Source: Neokomagataea thailandica NBRC 106555
GTDB lineage: Bacteria; Pseudomonadota; Alphaproteobacteria; Acetobacterales; Acetobacteraceae
Assembly: GCF_001598495.1 (NCBI RefSeq)
Contig: NZ_BCZB01000009.1
Span: forward strand, 1-64,000
Length of the DNA stretch: 64,000 nucleotides
Direction of reading: 5' to 3'
Shown: positions 36,308 to 43,932 of the stretch, one piece after another
Numbering within the stretch: position 1 is the stretch's first letter
Layout: each line of letters begins with the position of its first letter
The notes under the pieces: generated by a model
What the model was told of the DNA's origin: nothing
Seen by the model: only the letters and a program-made list of their open reading frames with translations
Databases searched by the model: none
Translations under genes and position numbers: made by a program

Positions 36308-37837
36308 TCAATCCGTAGAAAGCGGTACAGGAACCCAACGCAACCCATCATCATCCTGCACTAAAAGCAGAGCCTCGTTCTTCTTTTGCTCTTTCACACG
36401 GCTCAACTCCGCCGCCAAAGCATCTGGCGTATTCACCTGAACTTGCCCCACCTGAAGGATCACATTCCCCACGGCAATGCCACGCAGCGCCGCCGTGCCT
36501 GATGAATCCACATGATCCACCATAACCCCACGCTGATCATCAGAGAGCGCATATTGCGTCCGTAATTCCGCATTAATGGCACTCACTTCCAGCCCCAACA
36601 TCCCAACAGCCTCTTTGGCATGCTCCGGCGGATGCGTATCAGAAGGCGGCATATCCGGAGGTGTCGGTGATTTACCCAACGTAATGCCGAGCGCCTGCAC
36701 ATTCCCTTTGCGCCATACTGTCAGCGCCAATTTTGCCCCCGGTGAATAAGACGCCACAATGCGCGGCATCGTCTGCCCCGTCACATCGCGCTCCCCCACG
36801 CGCATAATCACATCACCGATCTGTAAACCCGCCACAGATGCCGGGCCGTGCGCATCAACCTGTGAGACAATAGCCCCATGCCCTACTTTGCCATCCGCAC
36901 CATGAAAATCGAGGTCCTGCGCCATATCAAACGTCACATCTTGGAAGCGCAGCCCCAACCACCCACGGGACACATGCCCATCCCGCCGCAACTGCTCAAT
37001 AATGCCGCGCGCATCATCCGACGGTATCGCAAAACCAAGACCTATGGAGCCACCACCTGATCCACCATAAATTAACGTGTTAATCCCGATGACTTCCCCT
37101 GCCATATTAAACAAAGGACCACCGGAATTTCCGCGATTAATCGCAGCATCCGTCTGGATGTAATCATCATACAAACCGCGCTCAACATTACGACCACGTG
37201 ACGAAATAATCCCCGCCGTCACGGTCCCATTCAACCCAAAAGGGTTACCAATGGCCAACGCCCAGTCACCAATCCGGGCCGCGTCACTATGCCCCAAAGG
37301 CACAGCAGGCAACGGATGATCCGGCTTTACGGATAACACAGCCAAATCCACCTGACTGTCACGCCCAACAATCTTTGCCGGCATTTCCGTCCCGTCATGC
37401 AGCGTCACAACAACCTGATCCGCCCCTTCAATCACGTGATTATTGGTCACAATAATACCAGACGGATCAATGATGAACCCAGACCCAAGGCCCTGCACCC
37501 GGCGTGGAGGGCGGTTCGGCGCAGGCTTGCGCTTCGTATAATCATGCAAAAATTTATCAAGCGGAGAGCCCGGTGCACCTTTCGGCACTTGCGGCCCCGA
37601 AGGTGGACTCGCATCCGAGCCTTTCTCATCATCTTGATCCGGCTTCAATACCGCAGCAATCGAGACATTCACCACAGAGGGCAAAAGCCTGTTCGCCAAA
37701 TCAGCAAAACTAACGGGGGTGCGCGGCGCCATAATAGCCGCCTCCACCCGAGCATCCGCACAAGCAGGCGTAACGGACGCGCCTAAAGCCAGTGCAGTAA
37801 GACCAAATAAGGAGGATCGGAAGCAAGTTCGGGTCAT
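36308..37837 (-). CDS. DegP/HtrA-type periplasmic serine protease
   Basis: 509 residues. A signal peptide (SSLFGLTALALGASVTPACA) leads to a trypsin-like domain with the triad His134 (VTNNHVIEGAD), Asp164 (SQVDLAVLSV) and Ser238 (NRGNSGGPLF). Two PDZ domains follow (about 285-385, from HVSRGWLGLRFQDV, and 405-505, with LGLEVSAINAELRTQYAL). It degrades or refolds misfolded envelope proteins under heat, acid or solvent stress. The frame continues to an ending in VPVPLSTD, as expected. Divergent from mrp, 113 bases apart. Confidence 0.94.
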   Translation of the reverse strand: MTRTCFRSSLFGLTALALGASVTPACADARVEAAIMAPRTPVSFADLANRLLPSVVNVSIAAVLKPDQDDEKGSDASPPSGPQVPKGAPGSPLDKFLHDYTKRKPAPNRPPRRVQGLGSGFIIDPSGIIVTNNHVIEGADQVVVTLHDGTEMPAKIVGRDSQVDLAVLSVKPDHPLPAVPLGHSDAARIGDWALAIGNPFGLNGTVTAGIISSRGRNVERGLYDDYIQTDAAINRGNSGGPLFNMAGEVIGINTLIYGGSGGGSIGLGFAIPSDDARGIIEQLRRDGHVSRGWLGLRFQDVTFDMAQDLDFHGADGKVGHGAIVSQVDAHGPASVAGLQIGDVIMRVGERDVTGQTMPRIVASYSPGAKLALTVWRKGNVQALGITLGKSPTPPDMPPSDTHPPEHAKEAVGMLGLEVSAINAELRTQYALSDDQRGVMVDHVDSSGTAALRGIAVGNVILQVGQVQVNTPDALAAELSRVKEQKKNEALLLVQDDDGLRWVPVPLSTD

Positions 37838-37950
37838 ATCAACACGCTAACGCATAAGGCCAAATGCCGCTACACCTCTTCAAGATGCGGACCTACTCTC
37901 TCTATGCTAGGCTACCCCCAAACGAAAAGCGCATATTGAGATTAGCGGCC

Positions 37951-39099
37951 ATGACGGACGAAACCCTCCCCCCTTCACCACCCCCCTCTAACCCAGACCC
38001 CCTAACCGAAAAACACATCATCGATATTTTGAAACGCCCAAACGGCCAAACCTCTAACGTGCTCGCCTTCGCACGATTAGAAGGCGTTTCTATCCAAGAA
38101 GGCCACGCCCATGTTGCGCTCTCCACCTCACGCGAAGATGCGGCACGCCTAACACCTCTTCGCCAAAATATTGAGGCCGATATTGCGCGCCTACCGGGCC
38201 TCTCCGGCGCAACCCTTTCGCTCACATCACACCGAAAAACGACCAGCCCTCCACCCTCAACACCGCCGCAAAGTGCCGGCCATCGTCCCTTTAATCTGGG
38301 CAAAGGCAAACCAACCCACGCCATCCTCCCGGGCGTCAAAGCCGTTATCGCCGTTGCATCAGGCAAAGGGGGCGTCGGAAAATCAACAACAGCCGTCAAC
38401 CTCGCCGTCAGCCTTGCACAATCCGGCCTCAAAACCGGCCTTCTTGATGCCGATATTTACGGCCCCTCACTCCCCCGCATGCTCGGTCACTCCACCCGCC
38501 CCGAAGTCCGAGACAGCCGCATTATCCCACTTGAAGCATGGGGCATTAAAAGCATGTCCATCGGTTATCTGGTGGACGAAAAACAAGCCATGATCTGGCG
38601 CGGCCCCATGGTCATGGGCGCACTAACCCAATTCCTCGGTGAAGTCGAATGGGGCGAACTTGATGTCCTCGTCATTGACATGCCCCCCGGCACCGGAGAC
38701 GCACAACTGACCCTTGCCCAAAAACTCGGCCCCAAACTGGCCAAGGGCGGCGCTGTTATTGTGTCCACCCCCCAAGATATTGCCTTGCTCGATGCCCGCC
38801 GTGGCATCGCCATGTTCGAACGCATGGAAACGCCCATTCTCGGCATTATCGAAAATATGTCATATTTCTGCTGCCCCAACTGCAACCACCGCACTGAACT
38901 CTTCGGTCATGGTGGTGCACGCGCAGAAGCCGAGAGCGCTGGCGTGCCTTTCCTAGGGGAGATACCCCTCCTCGCCGCCATTCGCAGCAGCGGCGATGAC
39001 GGAACCCCTATCACCCTCTCCGCACCAGAGAGTGAAGCTGCCCAAGCTTATACCGCCTTAGCGCAGGTCATTGCCAAAGGCCTCGAAGATAAGGCCTAA
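37951..39099 (+). CDS. mrp: Mrp/NBP35-family Fe-S cluster carrier ATPase
   Basis: 382 residues. An N-terminal MIP18/DUF59-type domain (about 15-90, IIDILKRPNG) is followed by a P-loop NTPase with the deviant Walker A SGKGGVGKSTTAVNLA, DADIYGPSLPRML, DMPPGTGDAQLTLAQ and the cluster-binding CxxC in YFCCPNCNHRTELFG. It assembles and delivers Fe-S clusters to target proteins. The start at 37951 precedes the domain directly; an upstream in-frame ATG at 37864 adds 29 residues of no known type. tRNA-Thr follows 69 bases after the stop. Confidence 0.94.
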   Translation: MTDETLPPSPPPSNPDPLTEKHIIDILKRPNGQTSNVLAFARLEGVSIQEGHAHVALSTSREDAARLTPLRQNIEADIARLPGLSGATLSLTSHRKTTSPPPSTPPQSAGHRPFNLGKGKPTHAILPGVKAVIAVASGKGGVGKSTTAVNLAVSLAQSGLKTGLLDADIYGPSLPRMLGHSTRPEVRDSRIIPLEAWGIKSMSIGYLVDEKQAMIWRGPMVMGALTQFLGEVEWGELDVLVIDMPPGTGDAQLTLAQKLGPKLAKGGAVIVSTPQDIALLDARRGIAMFERMETPILGIIENMSYFCCPNCNHRTELFGHGGARAEAESAGVPFLGEIPLLAAIRSSGDDGTPITLSAPESEAAQAYTALAQVIAKGLEDKA

Positions 39100-39167
39100 A
39101 TTCTTCTCAAAATCGTAAATTTCATCTTGACCCTGAGGCCGACACATGGAAAAACGGCCCCAAGGTC

Positions 39168-39242
39168 GCCGGGTTAGCACAGTGGTAGTGCAGCGGTTTT
39201 GTAAACCGAAGGTCGGGGGTTCAAATCCCTCACCCGGCACCA
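39168..39242 (+). tRNA. tRNA-Thr (anticodon TGT)
   Basis: 75 bases including an encoded CCA. The acceptor stem GCCGGGT pairs with ACCCGGC; discriminator A; anticodon loop TTTGTAA closed by CGGT/ACCG; T arm GGGGGTTCAAATCCC. The anticodon TGT reads ACA. A decayed IS lies about 120 bases downstream. Confidence 0.95.
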
Positions 39243-39363
39243 GTAGCCTTGTCCCGTATGGGGCCGTAAGTGTTTGTATATACACATTTTAAGGCTGTTA
39301 TCTGTCGTTTCTGATATTAGAACAACAGGTACAAAACACCTGACGAAATCAACAACCATTTAA

Positions 39364-40158
39364 CGATGATATCACATTAACTCATGCATGTTAGCTAACG
39401 GGCATGAACAGGTTCCCAATGAGTTACAAACGGCATCGTTTTCCGCGTGAATTGATAGCCCATGCAGTGTGGCTGTATTTCCGTTGAGCTTTCGCTTGAT
39501 TGAAGAAATACTGCTCGAACGTGGGATTGTGATATCGCATGAGACGATCCGTCGCTGGAGCCTGAAGTTTGGTGCTGCGTATGCCCGCAGTTTGCGCCGC
39601 AAACGTGCCAAACGGGGCGATCTAGGCATTTTGACGAAGTCAGGATTGTCATTGGCGGCCAGATACATTGGCTGTGACGCGCTGTCGATCAAGACGGTTA
39701 TATTCTTGATGAAATTCTTCAAAAACGGCGTAATACCAAGACTGCCAAGCGTATCCTGACCAGCCTTTTGCGCAAGCAAGGCGTGCGTCCCCGGCGGATG
39801 ATCACGGATAAGCTGAAATCGTATGGGGCCGCGAAGCGTAAACTTCGTCTTTCTGTTCAGCATCTTTCCCACAAGGGACTGAACCATCGAGCCGAAAACA
39901 GCCATTTGCCGCTTCGAAAACAGGAACGGACCATGCAAAGATTCCGTTCTCCCGGCGGATGTCAGGGGTTCTTAACCGTCTTCTCGGCCCCCCGTAATCT
40001 CTTCGTTCCACCTGCCGCTAACGCCAACGCACTCACACGACATATTCATCGTCTCCAAGCCTTCGCTCAGTGGAAAACCACGACTGCTCTCGCAGCCTGT
40101 GAATGCGCTCAAAATCAGACGCCTTCAGCTCAAAAAAAAACTTAATGTGACATCATCG
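39364..40158 (+). mobile_element. Decayed IS6-family-type insertion element
   Basis: About 795 bases bounded by 17-base inverted repeats with one mismatch: CGATGATATCACATTAA on the left and the complement of TTAATGTGACATCATCG on the right. The enclosed transposase is broken (next entry). The repeats do not look like the usual IS6 ends (GG-x-x-CTGTTGCAAA), and the flanking 8 bases do not match, so any target duplication has been lost or never existed. Size fits IS6 family members. Confidence 0.75.
39419..40145 (+). pseudogene. IS6-type transposase, frameshifted
   Basis: DDE transposase relic. Read across frames it gives MSYKRHRFPRELIAHAVWLY, then PLSFRLIEEILLERGIVISHE, KRAKRGD, FDEVRIVIGGQIHWL, a stop (39675-39677) in place of the expected Trp of WLWRAVDQDG, then RAVDQDGYILDEILQKRRNT and ITDKLKSYGAAKRKL, HRAENSHLPLRKQERTMQ. 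At least two frameshifts (near 39480 and 39625) and one internal stop make it inactive. An A9 run ends the last frame. The pattern is that of the IS6 family with its helix-turn-helix start and WLWRAVDxDG block. Confidence 0.85.
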
Positions 40159-40164
40159 ATCAGA

Positions 40165-40716
40165 CTACATAGCCCTAGCTGATCGCCCGATTGACGCCAG
40201 CATCTTTTGTCTTATCAATCCGCTGACCGGGCGTATCAGGTACCAGTAAGGCGTAAATTTTCGTGTTGCCTCGATGTCGAGGCAATAGACGCGGGTTTCA
40301 GTAGCAAGGCGTGTCCGGTTGTTACCAAGCCGTTCGACAGAAAAGTTTAGGGCCAGTTTAGCTGCCCCATGGTCGTTGAAACGCACGAAGTCTTCACTAT
40401 CTTGCAAAGGAATCTGCCCATAGTCTGCCCGCCAGAAACGGCCAGCGAGGCCAAACACCACTTCATTGTCCTCCGAATGCTCTAGAAGCGTAAAGTTTCT
40501 CAGGCTGAATGGTCGTTTGGCTGAAAGTGGGCTTCCTTTGATTCGATCAATGATCTTATTAGGCAATTCCCGAATGACAATAGCCGCACGAATGATTGGG
40601 TCATTATCTGGTTGATAGTTTATGGCGACCCGCAGCACATTAGAATAATGTGCATTTATTTCCAGTGTATGACGTTCGTGAAACTGAAAAATAGGAACAT
40701 ATTTGTCTATAAGCAT
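40165..40716 (-). CDS. Hypothetical protein, SRPBCC/START-like
   Basis: 183 residues, not confidently recognised. There is no signal peptide. The pattern of alternating strands with RFWRADYGQIPLQDSEDFVRF, FSVERLGNNRTRLATETRVYC and the C-terminal FTPYWYLIRPVSGLIRQKMLASI resembles small SRPBCC-type lipid-binding proteins of unknown function seen in alphaproteobacteria. It lies directly between the IS relic and dctA on the minus strand, with only 6 bases between its stop and the IS end, so the IS landed right behind it without breaking it. Confidence 0.6.
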   Translation of the reverse strand: MLIDKYVPIFQFHERHTLEINAHYSNVLRVAINYQPDNDPIIRAAIVIRELPNKIIDRIKGSPLSAKRPFSLRNFTLLEHSEDNEVVFGLAGRFWRADYGQIPLQDSEDFVRFNDHGAAKLALNFSVERLGNNRTRLATETRVYCLDIEATRKFTPYWYLIRPVSGLIRQKMLASIGRSARAM

Positions 40717-40825
40717 TATTTCGAAAATCTCTTTTTTACATAACGCATACTATAATCGGTTCCTATTCTTGCTTTCATCCATTGAAAAGACACCTCATTA
40801 TCGACATGCCGCCCTATCACATGCC

Positions 40826-42067
40826 TCATTCTACGGTTTTACCGTCATGAACAAGCATGTTTTCCCACTTCCCAACAACAGCCGTCGCCAAAGAATTCCC
40901 GATCACATTGGTGGCCGAACGCCCCATATCAAGAAATGTATCCACACCCAGGATTAACAAGATACCTTCAGTCGGGATATTAAACTGACCCAGCGTCGCT
41001 ACAATCACAACAGATGATGCACGCGGAATCCCCGCCATGCCCTTACTGGTCAACATAAGCGTCAACAGCATTACAATTTGCGTGCTCCACGGCAGGACAA
41101 TATCATAAGCCTGCGCAATAAAGATGCTCGCAAAAGTGCAGTACATCATCGTGCCATCGAGATTAAACGAATATCCCAGCGGCAGCACAAAAGACGAAAT
41201 CTTACGCGAAACCGGGAATTGCGTAATCCGCTCCAAAATCAACGGATAGGCAGCTTCAGAACTCGCCGTTGAAAATGCCAGCAAGAACGGCTCACGCATC
41301 AGACGCACCAACCGCAGTGCAGACTTGCCCAAACACAAGAACGCCACCCCGATCAAGCACACCCACAGCAAGAACATGGCGAAGTAGAACTCACCCATGA
41401 ACTTTCCATAGGTCAACAAAATCGCAAGACCATTGGTGCTGATCGTCGCAGCCACAGCACAAAAAACAGCGAACGGAGCCAACAGCATCACATAATTCGT
41501 CACTTTTAAAATGATGTGTGCGAGGCTCTCCGTCCATTCTAAGAAAGAGCGTCCCTTTTCTGGCTGAGACGCACACGCAATGCCTACGAAAACAGCAAAA
41601 ACAACAACCTGAAGAATTTCATTATCGGCCATCGCCTTAAAGCCAGAATCCGGCACGAGATGATGGATAAAACTATCCAGCGTCATACCGCCCGCACTCA
41701 GATGCGTAGCCTGCATAGCATTGACTTGGTGCAGACCAACGCCCGGATGCATCACATTGACCAGCACCATACCCAATGTCAGCGAGAACAAAGACGCCCC
41801 GACAAACCAGAGCATCGCTTTCCCACCAATGCGACCAACCGTCTTCGCATCCGTCATACGGCCAATACCGGCAACCAGCGTGGAAAAGACCAATGGCGCG
41901 ATAATCATTTTGATCAGACGCAGAAAAACAGTCGATCCAATGGAGATATCTGCGGCGAAACTCTGCCGCATAGCAGCATCGACCACGACATTATGGATCA
42001 CCCCACCCGTGATGATGCCAAGCACTAAGGCAATCAGAATGAACAAAGTCATCCGGTTTTTCTGCAA
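40826..42067 (-). CDS. dctA: C4-dicarboxylate/cation symporter DctA-type (DAACS family)
   Basis: 413 residues, eight helices plus two re-entrant loops. Family segments: LIKMIIAPLVFSTLVAGIGRM, AFSTASSEAAYPLILERI (serine-rich hairpin), LPLGYSFNLDGTMMYCTFASIFIAQA, and GMAGIPRASSVVIVATL. It imports succinate, malate, fumarate or acidic amino acids. The start is taken as a TTG at 42067: AAAGGA lies 8 bases before it, and it gives the family-like N-terminus MQKNRMTLFILIALVLG. An ATG five codons later (42052) has no ribosome site. The frame also extends upstream without family sequence. Confidence 0.88.
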   Translation of the reverse strand: MQKNRMTLFILIALVLGIITGGVIHNVVVDAAMRQSFAADISIGSTVFLRLIKMIIAPLVFSTLVAGIGRMTDAKTVGRIGGKAMLWFVGASLFSLTLGMVLVNVMHPGVGLHQVNAMQATHLSAGGMTLDSFIHHLVPDSGFKAMADNEILQVVVFAVFVGIACASQPEKGRSFLEWTESLAHIILKVTNYVMLLAPFAVFCAVAATISTNGLAILLTYGKFMGEFYFAMFLLWVCLIGVAFLCLGKSALRLVRLMREPFLLAFSTASSEAAYPLILERITQFPVSRKISSFVLPLGYSFNLDGTMMYCTFASIFIAQAYDIVLPWSTQIVMLLTLMLTSKGMAGIPRASSVVIVATLGQFNIPTEGILLILGVDTFLDMGRSATNVIGNSLATAVVGKWENMLVHDGKTVE

Positions 42068-42214
42068 TGTTTGCGTCCTTTGAAAGATCCGTGTCTCAGC
42101 GTCTTTTAACGCTCTTGATACGTTTTTTCCAAATAGAAGCTGAAAACAGCATAATTCTGTAACGTATCCAAGGATCACGCTACCAAAGCAGAGTATATTT
42201 TTCAGAGGAAAGAG

Positions 42215-42290
42215 TGGTGAACCGGCTGGGACTCGAACCCAGGACCATTCGATTAAAAGTCGAATGCTCTACCAACTGAGCTACCGGTTC
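42215..42290 (-). tRNA. tRNA-Lys (anticodon TTT)
   Basis: 76 bases with encoded CCA on the minus strand. GAACCGG pairs with CCGGTTC; D arm AGCTCAGTTGGTAGAGC; anticodon loop CTTTTAA closed by TTCGA/TCGAA; T arm with GGTTCGAGTCCC. Reads AAA/AAG. Confidence 0.95.
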
Positions 42291-42443
42291 ATCTGGCGCG
42301 GTGTTTACGAAGGATCAGCCTTCGGGTCAACACCAAAGAGGAAAAAAATTAAAAAACCTTCGATTTTCAGCGTAATAGCGAGGCCTTGCTCCACAGAAGC
42401 CTTAAATGTTATGATATATCATAACTTATTTTCTGTGACTGCC

Positions 42444-42776
42444 ATGACAAAACCTGACCTCAACGACCGCACCTTCCGCGACCAAATTTGGCAACGTTTC
42501 GACGGTGATGCATGGGAAGCCTTCGACCAACTTCCCCCTTCCATACGCCAAAGACTAGCAGAGCATGTCTATGACGCATGGTCGGTGAATGCACTCATGC
42601 TCTGGAAACACTACAAACGCATATATGGCCGCACGCAACGAGCAGAACGCGCCTTGATGCGCTACCTTGATTATTGTGAGCGTCTGGAACGACAAGATTT
42701 CGCCACCCGCTATGCAGCACAATACGGCATCCCCTACCCGCATGATGCGGCAAAAGTGAGCGTCCTACGCGCATAG
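42444..42776 (+). CDS. Hypothetical protein (DUF6525-like)
   Basis: 110 residues, soluble, helical. Features: RDQIWQRFDGDAWEAFDQLPPSIRQRLAEHVYDAW, then a basic helix (KHYKRIYGRTQRAERALMRYL) and a Tyr-rich tail. This resembles a small alphaproteobacterial family of unknown function; the assignment is from memory of the D-x-LP-x-x-x-R-x-x-L pattern and is tentative. The ATG at 42444 follows a palindromic AT-rich stretch (ATGATATATCATAA). Confidence 0.6.
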   Translation: MTKPDLNDRTFRDQIWQRFDGDAWEAFDQLPPSIRQRLAEHVYDAWSVNALMLWKHYKRIYGRTQRAERALMRYLDYCERLERQDFATRYAAQYGIPYPHDAAKVSVLRA

Positions 42777-42840
42777 ACATTCATTCTCGCCTTCATGATA
42801 TGCGGCAACCAACAAGCTGCCCTTGTATAACTCCAAACAT

Positions 42841-42870
42841 AAAAAAAACCGGCAGGATCACTCCCGCCGG
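42841..42870 (-). terminator. Terminator of the cyclophilin gene
   Basis: Minus strand CCGGCGGG, loop, CCTGCCGG (one wobble) then eight Ts. Confidence 0.85.
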
Positions 42871-42900
42871 CTTCAAAAACCTCATCAAAGCCCTGAAAAA

Positions 42901-43389
42901 TCAGGCTTCAACATAAGCTTTCACAATAGAATCTGGGTCTTTAACCATACCTGATGCACCCGCACCACGCTTGATTTGATCAACCAGTTCCATACCTTCC
43001 ACAACCTGACCCGCAATCGTGTACTGGCCATTCAGTGACGGTACGTTCTCAAACATAATGAAGAACTGGCTGTTCGCTGTGTGCGGCGCCATGGTGCGCG
43101 CCATACCCAACGTACCACGCTCAAACTTCGCCTGATCCGTGAACTCAGCCTTAAGGTCTGGGTATTCACTACCACCCGTACCCGTTCCGGTCGGGTCACC
43201 ACCCTGCGCCATGAAACCTTCGATCACGCGGTGGAACTTCACGCCATCGTAAAAGCCTTCACTCGCCAGAAGCTTCAAGCGCTCCACAGCCAGAGGCGCT
43301 AGGTCAGGGCGCAGTTCAATGACAACCTTACCCGTCTTAAGTTCAAAAACCAGCTTGTTACCTGCTGGGATCGTCGCGTTCTCAGACAT
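42901..43389 (-). CDS. Cyclophilin-type peptidyl-prolyl isomerase
   Basis: 162 residues. Cyclophilin motifs: FHRVIEGFMAQGGDPTGTGTGG (active-site Arg, Phe, Met and Gln), FERGTLGMARTMAPHTANSQFFI, and LNGQYTIAGQVVEGMELVD, where the usual L-D/N-G-x-Y-T/A-V-F-G-x-V is only slightly changed. There is no signal peptide, so it is the cytoplasmic PpiB-like form. Cotranscription with gyrA and coaD is possible: coaD ends 32 bases before its start. Confidence 0.94.
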   Translation of the reverse strand: MSENATIPAGNKLVFELKTGKVVIELRPDLAPLAVERLKLLASEGFYDGVKFHRVIEGFMAQGGDPTGTGTGGSEYPDLKAEFTDQAKFERGTLGMARTMAPHTANSQFFIMFENVPSLNGQYTIAGQVVEGMELVDQIKRGAGASGMVKDPDSIVKAYVEA

Positions 43390-43421
43390 TCATGAAATCC
43401 TTCTGAATCCGGTTAGGCCCT

Positions 43422-43931
43422 CTATGTCGCCTCTCTACAGCTTTTCGACAAGACAACCCGCGCCACTTCCTCACTCACAAAGGAAGAAATATCACCGCCA
43501 AAACTGGCAATGTCCTTCACAATATGACTAGCCGTTGCGCGATGCTCATCAGCAGAGAGCAACAGAACCATTTCTATCTCCGGAGCAAGGCGACGCATCA
43601 CTCCCGAGATTTGACACTCAAAATCAAAATCACCCGCAGAACGTAGCCCACGCACAACCGCTCCTGCGCCCACGGCACGCACAGCATCCACAAGCAGAGT
43701 ATCAAACTCCACCACCGTAATCCGCGCTGCCTCCGGTAATTTTGAGACCTCCTGACGCAGCAAGGCTAAACGCTCCGCACGCGTCAAAAGAGGTTGTTTT
43801 CCACCATTCACCCCTACCCCCACGACCAGCTTGTCAAACAAGCGGGCCGCACGAGCAATAATATCCATATGGCCATACGTCACAGGGTCGAACGTCCCCG
43901 GATAAAACGCCATACGTGGGTTAAGGGCCAT
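43422..43931 (-). CDS. coaD: Phosphopantetheine adenylyltransferase
   Basis: Adds AMP to 4'-phosphopantetheine, the fourth step of CoA synthesis. 169 residues. YPGTFDPVTYGHMDIIARAA holds the TxGH motif; VVRGLRSAGDFDFECQIS binds substrate; the C-terminal ISSFVSEEVARVV stands in place of ISSSxVRE. The ATG at 43931 has AGGTGA 6 bases upstream; a GTG three codons earlier overlaps that ribosome site and the gyrA stop, so it is rejected. Only one base separates it from gyrA, indicating coupling. Confidence 0.93.
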   Translation of the reverse strand: MALNPRMAFYPGTFDPVTYGHMDIIARAARLFDKLVVGVGVNGGKQPLLTRAERLALLRQEVSKLPEAARITVVEFDTLLVDAVRAVGAGAVVRGLRSAGDFDFECQISGVMRRLAPEIEMVLLLSADEHRATASHIVKDIASFGGDISSFVSEEVARVVLSKSCREAT

Positions 43932-43932
43932 A

